A stretch of DNA of 64,000 nt from Keguizhuia sedimenti. Lineage in GTDB: Bacteria > Pseudomonadota > Gammaproteobacteria > Burkholderiales > Burkholderiaceae_D. Position 1 is the first letter of the stretch; the number at the start of each line of letters is the position of its first letter. The notes under the pieces are model-generated. The model worked only from the letters and a program-made list of their open reading frames with translations. It was not told the DNA's origin and did not search any database. Shown here piece by piece: positions 27,351 through 37,192 of this stretch. The translations under genes were made by a program, and so were the position numbers. The stretch spans positions 310,001 through 374,000 of the forward strand of contig JAUYVH010000002.1 in NCBI GenBank assembly GCA_030715135.1. Direction: 5' to 3'.

Positions 27351-28144
27351 TGAGACTGCGTGCATCGTTTGCCTGGCTGTGTGCGGCGCCGCTGCTGATG
27401 CTTGCGGCGGCGAACGCGCGCGCCGATGTCTATGGTTACATCGACAAGGACGGCACCGCGCATTTTTCGGCTGAGAAGCTCGATTCGCGTTACCGCCTGT
27501 TCATGCGCGGCAACCAGGCATTCGATTCGGCCGATGTCATGTCCGGTCTGGATGCAAACAGCAAAACGACCGTCAAGCCGGCGATCCTGCGTTACCTGGA
27601 ACAGCATCCGAACCTTAAGAAATACGAAGCCCTGGTTCGTCAGGCTGCCACCGAATTTTCGCTCGATCCGGCCCTGCTGAAAGCGGTGATGGCCGCAGAA
27701 TCCGGATTCAACCCGATGGCGGTCTCTCCCAAAGGAGCGATTGGCCTGATGCAGATCATGCCGGCGACAGCCGAGCGATATGGCGTGCAGGGCGACGACA
27801 AGAAAACCCTGATGGAAAAGCTGACCGATCCGAAAACCAATATCCGGCTCGGAGCGCGTTATCTGCGCGACCTGATGAAAATGTTTCCGGACGAGCAGCA
27901 TCTGGTGCTGGCTTCCTACAATGCCGGTGAAGGCGCAGTGCAGAGATACCGCAACAGCGTTCCGCCCTATCCGGAAACACGCGATTATGTGCAGGTGGTA
28001 AGCCAGTTCTACCGCTTGTACAAGCCATCCGGCGACAAGGGAACGAAACTCGCTTCCAATGAAAGCAAGGGTTCAAAGCGTATTTACATGACGATTCCGG
28101 GACGCCGCAATGTCCCGGAACCGTTGACGACAATGTCTCAATAA
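27350..28144 (+). CDS. lytic transglycosylase (SLT family)
   Basis: Periplasmic murein lytic transglycosylase of 264 residues. The signal peptide ends around ANARA-DV (residue 25). A short N-terminal domain ([19 protein letters not shown]) resembles DUF4124. The SLT goose-lysozyme-like domain follows at about 95-230 with catalytic Glu in [19 protein letters not shown] and [26 protein letters not shown] near the end. It starts one base inside the parE stop codon and ends 7 bases before parC, so translation is coupled within this topoisomerase operon. Confidence 0.92.
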   Translation: MRLRASFAWLCAAPLLMLAAANARADVYGYIDKDGTAHFSAEKLDSRYRLFMRGNQAFDSADVMSGLDANSKTTVKPAILRYLEQHPNLKKYEALVRQAATEFSLDPALLKAVMAAESGFNPMAVSPKGAIGLMQIMPATAERYGVQGDDKKTLMEKLTDPKTNIRLGARYLRDLMKMFPDEQHLVLASYNAGEGAVQRYRNSVPPYPETRDYVQVVSQFYRLYKPSGDKGTKLASNESKGSKRIYMTIPGRRNVPEPLTTMSQ

Positions 28145-28151
28145 ACTCGAT

Positions 28152-30464
28152 ATGACTGAACAAGCAAATCTGTTTGATGCTGCTCCTGCCGATGACGGCG
28201 AATCGCTTATCCTGGCAACGTTTGCCGAACGCGCCTATCTCGATTACGCGATCTCGGTCGTCAAGGGCCGTGCGCTGCCCGATGTCAGCGATGGACAAAA
28301 GCCCGTGCAGCGTCGCATCCTGTATGCAATGCACCAGCTCGGCCTGAATGCCGCGGCCAAGCCGCGCAAATCCGCCGCCGTGGTCGGCGACGTGCTGGGC
28401 AAGCTGCATCCGCACGGCGACCAGTCGGTGTACGATGCGCTGGTGCGCATGGCGCAGGATTTCTCATTGCGTTATCCGCTGATCGACGGCCAGGGAAATT
28501 TCGGCTCGCGCGACGGCGACGGCGCGGCGGCCATGCGTTATACCGAAGCGCGGCTGACGCCGATCGCGAAACTGCTGCTCGACGAAATCGACATGGGCAC
28601 GGTGGACTTCCAGCCCAACTACGACGGCTCGACCGAAGAACCGAAACTCCTGCCGACGCGCCTTCCCTTTATCCTGCTGAACGGCGCAAGCGGCATCGCC
28701 GTCGGCATGGCCACGGAAATACCTTCGCATAACCTGCAGGAAGTAGCCAAAGCGACCGTCGCGCTGATCCGCAATCCCAAGCTCTCTTCCAAAGAACTGA
28801 TGGAACTGATTCCGGGACCGGACTTCCCCGGCGGCGGGCAGATCATTACGCCATCTTCGGCGATTGCGGAAATTTACGAAAGCGGGCGCGGCAGTCTGAA
28901 AGTGCGCGCACGCTGGAAAATCGAGGATCTGGCGCGCGGCCAGTGGCAAGTCGTCATTACCGAATTGCCACCCGGCACTTCATCACAGAAGATTCTGGAA
29001 GAAATCGAGGAACTGACCAATCCAAAGGTCAAGCTGGGGAAAAAAGCCCTGCTGCCGGATCAGCTCATCCTGAAACAAACGGTATTGGCAATGCTCGACA
29101 CGGTACGCGACGAATCAGGCCGCGATGCGCCGGTGCGCCTGGTGTTCGAACCCAAATCGAAGAACCAGGACCAGACCGAATTTACCAACATGCTGCTGGC
29201 GCATACGTCGCTTGAGACCAATGCGCCGATGAACCTGGTGATGATCGGCCGCGACGGCCGGCCGCGCCAGAAGGGGCTGGCCGACATCCTGCGCGAATGG
29301 ATTGACTTCCGCTTCGCGACCATTACGCGCCGCACGCAATTCCGCCTGCAAAAGGTCGACGACCGCATCCACATTCTCGAAGGCCGCGAAGCGGTATTGC
29401 TGAATATCGACAAGGTTATCAAGATCATCCGCGAATCGGACGAACCGAAACCTGCGCTGATCAACGCATTCAAATTATCGGATCGCCAGGCCGAAGACAT
29501 CCTGGAAATCCGCCTGCGCCAGCTGGCACGCCTGGAAGCGATCAAGATCCAGCAGGAACTGGCCGAGCTGCGCAAGGAAAAGGAAACGCTGCACGACCTG
29601 CTGGAAAATCCGTCTTCGATGAAGCGCCTGGTAATCAGGGAAATCGAAGCCGATGCCAAGGGGTTCGGCGATGCGCGCCGCACCTTGATCAAAGAAGCCG
29701 AGCGTGCCGTCATCGAACAGAAAATCATCGATGAACCGGTCACCGTGGTCATTTCACAGAAAGGCTGGGTACGCGCGCGCACCGGCCATGGCCACGATCC
29801 CGCACAGTTCGGATTCAAGGCCGGCGACGGCATGTACGGCACCTTCGAATGCCGCACCGTCGATCACTTGCTGGCGTTCGGCTCCAATGGCCGTATTTAC
29901 TCCGTGCCGGTTGCAGCCCTGCCCGGTGCGCGCGGCGACGGCGTACCGGTGACCACACTGGTCGAGGTCGCGGGCGGTACGCGTCTGGTGCATTATTTCG
30001 CCGGCCCGGCCGACACCACGCTGCTGCTTTCTTCCACCGCGGGCTATGGCTTTACCGCCAAGGCAGGCGACATGGTCAGCCGCATCAAGGGCGGCAAAGC
30101 CTTCATTACGGTTGATGAAGGCGATGAGCCCTTGTCCCCTCGCATCGTGGCCGATAAGGCCAGCGCGGTAGCCTGTCTCTCGGAAAAGGGACGATTGCTG
30201 GTATTCGGCCTGGACGAAATGAAAACCCTGACCGGCGGCGGACGTGGCGTCATCCTCATGGAACTCGACAAGGGTGAGAAGCTGCTGGTGGCGCAAGCGA
30301 TCAGCCAGAAAGGCGTGACCGTGCTCGGTACCGGACGCGCCGGAAAGGCGCAGGAACTGTCGCTTTCCGCTGCATCGCTGGCGCCGCATATCGGCAAACG
30401 CGCACGCAAGGGCAAGGCACTGGAATCACGCATCAAACCCCTGTCGCTCGAACAGATAAAATAA
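28152..30464 (+). CDS. parC: DNA topoisomerase IV subunit A
   Basis: Cleaving subunit of topoisomerase IV, 770 residues. The active-site Tyr is Y130 in [10 protein letters not shown]. The region around [20 protein letters not shown] is the quinolone-resistance-determining region; Gln91 is at the position of E. coli Ser80. The C-terminal beta-pinwheel domain (from about 500) has repeats such as [11 protein letters not shown]. Operon with parE and the transglycosylase. The next gene starts 132 bases downstream. Confidence 0.96.
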   Translation: MTEQANLFDAAPADDGESLILATFAERAYLDYAISVVKGRALPDVSDGQKPVQRRILYAMHQLGLNAAAKPRKSAAVVGDVLGKLHPHGDQSVYDALVRMAQDFSLRYPLIDGQGNFGSRDGDGAAAMRYTEARLTPIAKLLLDEIDMGTVDFQPNYDGSTEEPKLLPTRLPFILLNGASGIAVGMATEIPSHNLQEVAKATVALIRNPKLSSKELMELIPGPDFPGGGQIITPSSAIAEIYESGRGSLKVRARWKIEDLARGQWQVVITELPPGTSSQKILEEIEELTNPKVKLGKKALLPDQLILKQTVLAMLDTVRDESGRDAPVRLVFEPKSKNQDQTEFTNMLLAHTSLETNAPMNLVMIGRDGRPRQKGLADILREWIDFRFATITRRTQFRLQKVDDRIHILEGREAVLLNIDKVIKIIRESDEPKPALINAFKLSDRQAEDILEIRLRQLARLEAIKIQQELAELRKEKETLHDLLENPSSMKRLVIREIEADAKGFGDARRTLIKEAERAVIEQKIIDEPVTVVISQKGWVRARTGHGHDPAQFGFKAGDGMYGTFECRTVDHLLAFGSNGRIYSVPVAALPGARGDGVPVTTLVEVAGGTRLVHYFAGPADTTLLLSSTAGYGFTAKAGDMVSRIKGGKAFITVDEGDEPLSPRIVADKASAVACLSEKGRLLVFGLDEMKTLTGGGRGVILMELDKGEKLLVAQAISQKGVTVLGTGRAGKAQELSLSAASLAPHIGKRARKGKALESRIKPLSLEQIK

Positions 30465-30596
30465 GGATTTAATGGGCATTTGCGGTAATGCATATGCCCA
30501 TTGCCGGTCTGCCCGACGGACAAATTACATTATCCTGCGGGCACGTATCGTCCTTGACTTAGTACAAGCACAATCGGATGTCTTAAGGCGAAACTG

Positions 30597-30773
30597 ATGA
30601 AAACAAAGACACGCTCCAAACAAGCAGCAAAAATCGGCGAGGCCGCGCCCAGGAAAAGCGCTGCCGAAGAAAAATTGCAGTCGACGATACAGCGTTTACG
30701 GTCCAATCCATCGTTTATTCTGGGCGCGCTGATCATCATCTACTGCGTCGTGCGTCTGGTATTTTGGATTTGA
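30597..30773 (+). CDS. small single-pass membrane protein of unknown function
   Basis: 58 residues. A basic and charged N-terminus (MKTKTRSKQAAKIGEAAP) precedes the helix-forming segment LRSNPSFILGALIIIYCVVR, which ends in LVFWI. That makes one C-terminal membrane helix with a positive cytoplasmic side. The frame and codon use look genuine, although no close Shine-Dalgarno is obvious (AAGGCG at 30584-30589 is the nearest). No family is recognised. It lies downstream of parC on the same strand. Confidence 0.5.
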   Translation: MKTKTRSKQAAKIGEAAPRKSAAEEKLQSTIQRLRSNPSFILGALIIIYCVVRLVFWI

Positions 30774-30844
30774 GCGCAATGCGCTTTGAGCGTTTGCTCC
30801 TTGCGTTCTGATGCAAGGGATTTCGATTTTGCGGGAAAAGAATA

Positions 30845-31072
30845 ATGCCGTTTATCCGTTCATTGCTTGCCGCAGTTCTCTCCCACTGGCTGATCAGCGA
30901 ACTACTATTGCTCGTGGCAAATAGCCAATGGACGATTCTTCTCAGCGCCGCCTGGCTCCTCATCGGCTACCATCGCATTTTCGGCCGGATTCCCGATGCT
31001 GCATCCGGCCGCGACGCGGTACGCGCTGCCATCATGGCCTGGCTCTGGCCCATAGCGCCCAAGAAATCATAA
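30845..31072 (+). CDS. small hydrophobic protein of unknown function
   Basis: 75 residues with one or two hydrophobic stretches (SLLAAVLSHWLISELLLLVA and WTILLSAAWLLIGYH) and a basic C-terminus (WPIAPKKS). It is predicted to be an inner-membrane protein. It follows the 58-residue ORF by 71 bases on the same strand and may share a transcript from parC. No conserved family could be named. Confidence 0.5.
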   Translation: MPFIRSLLAAVLSHWLISELLLLVANSQWTILLSAAWLLIGYHRIFGRIPDAASGRDAVRAAIMAWLWPIAPKKS

Positions 31073-31122
31073 AGCACATATGCTGACCGCGGCTCCGGTC
31101 GCCACAAGCATTTAACCAGATT

Positions 31123-32235
31123 TCAATCCGCTGAGGAGAGTGCCGGAAGCGATATGTCCGCGTTATCCGGCGGCTCGTTAAGGAATGCGACGACGTGGTC
31201 GACATCGAGCCGGATACCGATGCGCTCGCCGATGGCGTGGTTGTGATGGCTCGGTACAAGCGACAGCACGCGTGCGCCGCTGTCTAGCTTGAGCGTATAA
31301 AGAAACTCTGCACCGCGGAAAGCCTTGGCAATGACTTCCGCCTTGAGCGGACTGGTATCGTCATGCGTGATATCGTCCGGACGCAGCAGTACGCTTACAT
31401 TGCTTCCTCTGGTTTTCAAGGCATTTTCGGCATTGCCGCCGGCAATCAATGCGCTGGAGAGAAAGCCCAGTTCGATCTGGATCCGGTTTTCGTTCAGCAC
31501 GCGACCCGGCAGAAATACGCCCTGCCCCACGAAATCCGCCACGAAACGATTGCATGGCCGGTGATACAGGCTGTAAGGAGAATCCCACTGCTGGATACGG
31601 CCCTGATGCATGATGCCGATCTCATCCGCGACTGCGAACGCTTCATTCTGGTCATGAGTAACCAGGATGACCGTCGTTCCTTCGGCACGCAGGATGCCGC
31701 GCACTTCCAGCGCCAGGCGTTCGCGCAATTCGACGTCCAGGTTGGAAAACGGCTCATCCATCAGCAACAGGCGCGGGCGCGGCGCCAGTGCGCGCGCAAG
31801 CGCTACGCGCTGCTGCTGGCCGCCCGAGAGTTCATGCGGGAACTTGTGCCCCTGGCCGGAAAGCCCGATCAGATCGAGCAAGTCGGCAACGCGCCGCAAC
31901 CGTTCGTGCTTGGGATTGGAACGCAAGCCGAATCCGATGTTGGCGGCGACCGTCAGATGAGGAAACAAGGCATAGTCCTGGAAGACCATGCCGATGCGGC
32001 GACGCTCCGGCGGCAAATGCGTGTCCGGGCTGCTGACCACTTGACCGTCGAGCAAGATTTCTCCCGCGGTCACCTGCTCAAAACCGGCGATGCAGCGCAG
32101 TACCGTGGTCTTTCCGCAACCCGACGGACCAAGCAAACAGCCGATCGTTCCTGGTGCAAGCTGGAACGACAGGTTGTCGATCACCTGATGCCGGTGATAT
32201 GCGTAGGAGATGTTTCGTAAAGCGAGTAAGGACAT
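31123..32235 (-). CDS. fbpC: iron(III) ABC transporter, ATP-binding protein (FbpC-like)
   Basis: ABC ATPase of 370 residues. Walker A GPSGCGKTT, signature LSGGQQQRVALARAL and Walker B RLLLMDEPFSNLD are intact. A C-terminal TOBE-like regulatory domain follows from about 240, with VLLRPDDI. It is of the CysA/FbpC/PotA type and belongs with the permease encoded divergently. Assignment to iron rests on the neighbouring permease, the substrate-binding protein at 34956-35978 and the Fur-like box between fbpC and fbpB. Confidence 0.9.
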   Translation of the reverse strand: MSLLALRNISYAYHRHQVIDNLSFQLAPGTIGCLLGPSGCGKTTVLRCIAGFEQVTAGEILLDGQVVSSPDTHLPPERRRIGMVFQDYALFPHLTVAANIGFGLRSNPKHERLRRVADLLDLIGLSGQGHKFPHELSGGQQQRVALARALAPRPRLLLMDEPFSNLDVELRERLALEVRGILRAEGTTVILVTHDQNEAFAVADEIGIMHQGRIQQWDSPYSLYHRPCNRFVADFVGQGVFLPGRVLNENRIQIELGFLSSALIAGGNAENALKTRGSNVSVLLRPDDITHDDTSPLKAEVIAKAFRGAEFLYTLKLDSGARVLSLVPSHHNHAIGERIGIRLDVDHVVAFLNEPPDNADISLPALSSAD

Positions 32236-32259
32236 AACAGCATAATTATAAGCCTACTC

Positions 32260-32278
32260 AATTATAATTCTCATTTTC
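32260..32278. promoter_or_regulatory. candidate Fur box between fbpC and fbpB
   Basis: AATTATAATTCTCATTTTC matches the Fur consensus GATAATGATAATCATTATC at 13 of 19 positions by my count. It sits in the 57-base divergent region and could control both transport genes in response to iron. Confidence 0.6.
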
Positions 32279-32292
32279 ATTCAGGACTTACG

Positions 32293-33963
32293 GTGCAATT
32301 CAGGGCATTTTTCGGCATGTCGACGGCAGGCAGATGGAATCTCCCCCCTCTGGTCTGCCTGGCGCTCGGTATCGCTGCCATATTGGGCATCCCGATACTC
32401 AGCGTTGCCGCCAATCTTTTCTTCGGCGGCTCGAGCGATACCTGGAGCCATCTGGCGTCCACCGTACTTTCTTCCTATATTGCCAATACCCTGTATCTGT
32501 GCGTAGGCGTTTCCATAGGCGTGGTCGTCATCGGTGTATCGACGGCCTGGCTGGTGAGCATGCACTCCTTTCCCGGAAGGCGTATTTTCGAATGGGCGCT
32601 GATCCTGCCCCTTGCCGTGCCGGCTTATGTGATGGCGTACACCTACACGGATCTGCTGCAGTTCGTCGGACCGGTGCAGACCTGGCTGCGTGAGAGCTTC
32701 GGCTGGCGCGCGGGGCAATACTGGTTTCCCGATATTCGCACGGTCGGCGGAGCCATCGCCGTCTTTATTTTCGTGCTCTATCCGTATGTCTACCTGCTGG
32801 CGCGCGCAGCATTTCTGGAACGCGCAAGCGGCATGCTGGAAGTCGGCCGTTCCCTCGGACTGGGACCATGGCAGACATTTTTCCGTATTTCCCTTCCGCT
32901 GGCGCGGCCGGCCATTGCTGCCGGCGCATCGTTGGCGCTGATGGAAACGCTGGCCGATTACGGAGCGGTATCGTACTTCGGCGTGCCGACATTTACGACC
33001 GGGATCTACCGTGCCTGGTTCAACCTGGGCGATCGCGTGGCATCGGCCCAGCTTGCCGCGACCTTGCTTGGTTTTGTCATGTTCATCCTGTTTGCCGAAC
33101 GCTCGCTTCGGGGGCGCGCGCGCTTCCACAATACGACCGGCCGCAACCGCGCCGTGCCGGAACGCCGCCTGAGCGGCTGGCATGCGCTTGCTGCAGTATC
33201 AACCTGCGCAATTCCACTTATCCTGGGCTTTTTCCTGCCGGCGGCAATCCTGTTGCACATGGCATTTACCAGCGGAGACGCGCAGTTCGGAGAACGCTTT
33301 CTGCACCTGGCGGAAAACAGCTTTACGCTGGCCACAACCACTGCCGTCGCGGCAGTCGCCATCGGCCTGCTGCTTGCTTATGTGCCACGCATGACCCGCC
33401 ATCCGTTGCCGGCGCTGGTCAATCGCGCGGTCGGAATGGGCTATGCATTCCCGGGTTCTGTCATCGCGGTCGGTGTCCTGATTCCTGTCACGCGGCTGGA
33501 TGCGTGGATCGCCAATACCGTGCATGACCTGACCGGCTACCAGCCGGGCCTGTTGCTGACCGGCGGCATTGCCGCACTCGTATACGCTTACCTGGTGCGC
33601 TTTCTGACCGTGTCGCTGCAAACGATCGAAGCAAGCCTGGCGAAGATTACCAGCACCATGGACGATGCCGCGCGCTCGCTCGGCTACAACCAGACCGAAA
33701 CCCTGTTCAGGATTCACCTGCCCTTGTTGCGCGGCAGTCTGTTGACGGCGGGATTGCTGGTCTTCGTGGACGTCATGAAGGAATTGCCGGCGACCCTGGT
33801 GATGCGGCCCTTCAACTTCGACACGCTCGCAACCCAGGCCTATACGCTGGCTTCGGATGAACGCTTGAGCGAGGCATCGACTGCGGCGCTGACGATTGTC
33901 GCGGTCGGCGTACTGCCGCTCATCATCCTGTCATGGCAGATCGCGCGGCGACGCGGATCCTGA
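32293..33963 (+). CDS. fbpB: iron(III) ABC transporter, fused permease (FbpB-like)
   Basis: Inner-membrane permease of 556 residues made of two homologous halves of about six helices each, as in FbpB and ThiP. Each half has the EAA-type loop, for example LEVGRSLGLGPWQTFFRISLP (shortened) in the first and DAARSLGYNQTETLFRIHLP in the second. The GTG start at 32293 has AGGA six bases upstream. It works with fbpC and the fbpA protein to import ferric ion. Here the genes are not in the usual fbpA-B-C order but divergent or separated. Confidence 0.92.
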   Translation: MQFRAFFGMSTAGRWNLPPLVCLALGIAAILGIPILSVAANLFFGGSSDTWSHLASTVLSSYIANTLYLCVGVSIGVVVIGVSTAWLVSMHSFPGRRIFEWALILPLAVPAYVMAYTYTDLLQFVGPVQTWLRESFGWRAGQYWFPDIRTVGGAIAVFIFVLYPYVYLLARAAFLERASGMLEVGRSLGLGPWQTFFRISLPLARPAIAAGASLALMETLADYGAVSYFGVPTFTTGIYRAWFNLGDRVASAQLAATLLGFVMFILFAERSLRGRARFHNTTGRNRAVPERRLSGWHALAAVSTCAIPLILGFFLPAAILLHMAFTSGDAQFGERFLHLAENSFTLATTTAVAAVAIGLLLAYVPRMTRHPLPALVNRAVGMGYAFPGSVIAVGVLIPVTRLDAWIANTVHDLTGYQPGLLLTGGIAALVYAYLVRFLTVSLQTIEASLAKITSTMDDAARSLGYNQTETLFRIHLPLLRGSLLTAGLLVFVDVMKELPATLVMRPFNFDTLATQAYTLASDERLSEASTAALTIVAVGVLPLIILSWQIARRRGS

Positions 33964-34126
33964 GCGCCGGCTGACCTGGCCGCAGCAGAGCAATAATCCG
34001 CTCCTGTTGGCCAGATAGACAGACAAGGTTATCCGCGCAGGATTGCCCTTGTCATGTTTGATTCAGACCATGATGAAGAATGCATGCCTCTCGCAGGGGA
34101 GCGGCATGCCATCGCTGATTTGCCGC

Positions 34127-34753
34127 TTACTTGGCCGGAGCCGATACGCCAAACAAGGCGGCGATACTCGCAGTCGGAGCTGCACCGGTCACCATGGAAA
34201 CTTTGCCCGGATTTTTCGGATCGCGGTAGAGCATAGCCGGCACGGACTGCGCACCGGAATTTTTCCAGGCTTGTGTGTTGCGCTCGACATCTTCCAGTGT
34301 TTCCGCGCGCGGAGAACCGTCCAGTACCGCGCTGTTCTTGCTGGCCGTCATTTCGGATTCATATTTCGTCATCAGCTCGACCGGATTCTGCGCTTCCAGC
34401 AGCACTCCGGCTTGCGTCTTGCTCTTTGCATTGATGAACGCAACCGGTATCCACTTCATCTTCACTTGCTGATGCAAGGGTTGGGCGTTCACCCACAATT
34501 CGGCGCAATGTGGGCATTGCGGATCGAAGAATACGTAGGCACTGGTCTGCGTCATGATCGAAGGCCCGCTGCCGACGATAAATCCCTTCAGTGCTTCCAG
34601 CTTGTCGAAATCCACCGGACCGGTGTCGGCCGGAACATTGGATGAAGTGCCGGAAGCATTCGAAGAATCGCCAGCGGGCTTGTCGCAGGCGGTAAGCACC
34701 AGCACCGAGCAGGAAAGAGCAATACAGGTCAGGAATCGTTGAATGGTATTCAT
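34127..34753 (-). CDS. DsbG/DsbC-like thiol:disulfide lipoprotein
   Basis: Thioredoxin-fold protein of 208 residues with the active site CPHC (in FFDPQCPHCAELW). The cis-Pro loop is probably SVPAMLYRD. The N-terminus has a lipobox, LVLTACDKP, and a flexible Ser/Asn/Gly linker (SSNASGTSSNVPADTGP) to the domain, so it is a periplasm-facing lipoprotein. It has no DsbC-type dimerisation domain. It is placed between the iron permease and the iron-binding protein, but on the opposite strand to the permease and same strand as fbpA. Confidence 0.85.
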   Translation of the reverse strand: MNTIQRFLTCIALSCSVLVLTACDKPAGDSSNASGTSSNVPADTGPVDFDKLEALKGFIVGSGPSIMTQTSAYVFFDPQCPHCAELWVNAQPLHQQVKMKWIPVAFINAKSKTQAGVLLEAQNPVELMTKYESEMTASKNSAVLDGSPRAETLEDVERNTQAWKNSGAQSVPAMLYRDPKNPGKVSMVTGAAPTASIAALFGVSAPAK

Positions 34754-34856
34754 GATAGTGTCGAAACGTTAATCGGTAACCAGAGCGGAATTGTAAGCGC
34801 ATTCCGGGCGCATCATGCAACTGACGTAATTACCGCGAAGCAAAACATTGCGCATA

Positions 34857-34892
34857 AATAAAAAGGCCTGTTCGCCATGGAACAGGCCTTTT
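34857..34892 (-). terminator. rho-independent terminator of fbpA
   Basis: Perfect stem AAAAGGCCTGTTC / GAACAGGCCTTTT around a 6-base loop; on the minus strand it is followed by TTTTATTT. It follows the fbpA stop by about 64 bases. Confidence 0.88.
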
Positions 34893-34955
34893 GTCCGATG
34901 CATTGCTGAGAGCGGCTCTCAGCTTATGAGATTCCCCATCTGCCGGAATACAGGC

Positions 34956-35978
34956 TTATTGCCATCCCGCACGGTCGTAAATCTTTTGCACGGCTGCCTG
35001 GTTTTTTGCCAGCTTGCCGACATTGATGCTGTCGGCCTTGAAGGAACCCAGCGCATCCAATGCAGGGTTCTTGGTCTTCACGCCCTTGACGACCGGCCAT
35101 TCATTGTTGCCGTCGGCAAAATAGATCTGTGCTTCATCGGATGCCAGGTATTCCATGAACTTGACTGCGGAATCCTTGTTCGGCGCATTCTTCAGTATGC
35201 CGCCGCCGGAAACATTGACATGCGTACCGGTGGTTTTCTGGTTCGGCCAAACAACGGCTACCGCATCCATGATTTTCTTGTCTTCCGGCTTGATCGAGCG
35301 CATCAGGCGCGCAACATAATAGGAGTTCGCCAGCGCAACGCCGCATTCACCTGCAGCCACTGCCTTGATCTGGTCGGTGTCGCCGCCCTTGGGTGCACGC
35401 GCGAAGTTGGCCACCAGTCCTTTTGCCCAGGCTTCGGTTTTCTGTTCGCCGTTATGCTCCAGCATGGCGGCGCCGAGCGACAGGTTATACGGATGCGCGC
35501 CGGAACGTACGCACACCTGGCCCTTCAGCTTCGGGTTGGCCAGATCTTCATAGTTCTGCACGTCGGCCGCCTTGACAGCTGCCGGGTTGTAGACGATCAC
35601 GCGGGCGCGCGTCGAGAAGGCAGCCCAGTCCTTGGTGCGCAGATTGTCGGGAATGCGCGATTCCAGCGTCTTGGAATTGAGCGGAGCGAAAAGATTGAGC
35701 TCATCGGCCTTGGCAAGGCGGGCCGCATCGACGGTCAGGAATATATCCGCCGGGCTGTTCGCACCTTCGTTCTTGATCCGTTCAAGCAATTCGTTTTCAC
35801 CGGCTTCGATACGATTGATCTTGATGCCGGTTTGCTTGGTGAAATTGTTGTACAGCGCTTCGTCGGTCTGGTAGTGACGGGCCGAATAAAGATTCAGAAC
35901 CTTTTCCTGAGCATGGGCTGTACCGGCCACGCTGACGGATAGTACGGCTAATGCAGCACCCAATCGCAAGAATTTCAT
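34956..35978 (-). CDS. fbpA: iron(III) ABC transporter substrate-binding protein (FbpA/FutA-like)
   Basis: Periplasmic ferric-ion-binding protein of 340 residues. The signal peptide MKFLRLGAALAVLSVSVAGT ends near AHA-QE. The mature part starts EKVLNLYSARHYQTDEAL, and the ligand Tyr pair is in LANSYYVARLM. It is the binding component for the FbpB/FbpC proteins 1-3 kb to the left. A Fur-like box lies 59 bases upstream of the start. The FutA1-type family length and YSARHY start agree. Confidence 0.94.
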   Translation of the reverse strand: MKFLRLGAALAVLSVSVAGTAHAQEKVLNLYSARHYQTDEALYNNFTKQTGIKINRIEAGENELLERIKNEGANSPADIFLTVDAARLAKADELNLFAPLNSKTLESRIPDNLRTKDWAAFSTRARVIVYNPAAVKAADVQNYEDLANPKLKGQVCVRSGAHPYNLSLGAAMLEHNGEQKTEAWAKGLVANFARAPKGGDTDQIKAVAAGECGVALANSYYVARLMRSIKPEDKKIMDAVAVVWPNQKTTGTHVNVSGGGILKNAPNKDSAVKFMEYLASDEAQIYFADGNNEWPVVKGVKTKNPALDALGSFKADSINVGKLAKNQAAVQKIYDRAGWQ

Positions 35979-36036
35979 GGTTTTGCCTGATGGAAGTTAA
36001 TGGATGCTGGAATCCTAGCAAAATTTAAACGTTATT

Positions 36037-36055
36037 GCAAATCATTCTCATTATC
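36037..36055. promoter_or_regulatory. candidate Fur box upstream of fbpA
   Basis: GCAAATCATTCTCATTATC matches GATAATGATAATCATTATC at 14 of 19 positions by my count, with the CATTATC half-site exact. It lies just upstream of fbpA on the minus strand. The pirin gene on the plus strand starts at 36212. Confidence 0.65.
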
Positions 36056-36211
36056 AGCCGCGTTGGCGATTCGCTGAATGCTGCACCAAGCAATAACCGG
36101 AAATTAATCCGCTTTGCCGCACTCTTAACCTTGTCGGCCGGTCCCGGCTAACGAGAAAAATTGTCTGTGCAGACGTCTATCTCGGCACAGGAAAGACCGC
36201 CAGGAGCCAAC

Positions 36212-37126
36212 ATGGATAAAACCGATAGCGCGCTCGATATCGTCGTTGTGCCCCGCACCCGCGATCTGGGCGATCATTTCGAAGTGCGGCGCGCCCTGCC
36301 GACTACGCAGCGCCGGATGGTCGGACCGTTTGTATTCTTTGATCAGATGGGGCCGCATGTATTTGCTGCCGGCGCAGGCCTGGATGTCAGACCACATCCG
36401 CACATAGGACTGGCGACGGTAACCTACCTGTTCGACGGCGAAATCCTGCATCGCGACAGCCTGAACACGGTACAGCCCATTCGTCCCGGCGAGGTCAACT
36501 GGATGACCGCAGGCAGAGGAATCGTGCATTCCGAACGCACCGCGCCCGACATCCGCAGGCAATCATCTTCCCTGTTCGGGCTCCAGTGCTGGGTAGCCCT
36601 GCCCCGCCAGCATGAAGAAACCGATCCTTCATTTCAGCATTTCAAGGCAACGCAGCTGCCGAGGGAAGAAGGCGAAGGCATCGTCGCCACGGTCATCGCA
36701 GGGCGCTTCTTCGGCCGGCAAGCTCCCGTGCCTGTCTTGTCAGAGTTGTTCTATGTAGATGTGCAACTGGAAAGCGGGGCGACACTGACGATCCCGCCCG
36801 ACTATGACGAGCAGGCGCTCTATATCGTCGAAGGACGAGTCGATATGGGAAAGGACGGCCTTTTCGATGCAGGGCAATTGCTGGTTCTCAAACCCGGCAA
36901 AACTGCAACGGTCACAGCCAGCGGTGCGCCGGCACGCCTGATGCTGCTGGGCGGAGAACCAATGGACGGCCCCCGCGCGGTTGTCTGGAATTTCGTATCC
37001 AGCTCGGCTGAGCGCCTTGAGCAGGCAAAAGAAGACTGGCGCATGCAGCGCTTCCCGCGCATCCAGGGGGAAAGCGAATGGATCCCCTTTCCCGAGCAGC
37101 CCGGCAAGCCTGTGTTCTATCCTTAG
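36212..37126 (+). CDS. pirin family protein
   Basis: Bicupin of 304 residues. Metal ligands are in RPHPHIGLATVTYLF and RGIVHSERT, typical of the pirin/YhhW group, which includes quercetin 2,3-dioxygenase activity in E. coli. The start MDKTDSALDIVVVP at 36212 has CAGGAG upstream, and an earlier TTG start is rejected. The natural substrate is unknown. Confidence 0.93.
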   Translation: MDKTDSALDIVVVPRTRDLGDHFEVRRALPTTQRRMVGPFVFFDQMGPHVFAAGAGLDVRPHPHIGLATVTYLFDGEILHRDSLNTVQPIRPGEVNWMTAGRGIVHSERTAPDIRRQSSSLFGLQCWVALPRQHEETDPSFQHFKATQLPREEGEGIVATVIAGRFFGRQAPVPVLSELFYVDVQLESGATLTIPPDYDEQALYIVEGRVDMGKDGLFDAGQLLVLKPGKTATVTASGAPARLMLLGGEPMDGPRAVVWNFVSSSAERLEQAKEDWRMQRFPRIQGESEWIPFPEQPGKPVFYP

Positions 37127-37192
37127 AACTGTCTTGGCATGGCTGTGTCGCATGCACAGCTTGCACTCAGCCGTCTGTCCGAGGACAGCCAA

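Noticed and set aside
30471-30502. Inverted repeat AATGGGCAT / ATGCCCATT after parC
   Set aside because: Nine-base arms with no T run, so it is not supported as a terminator, although it could slow transcription.
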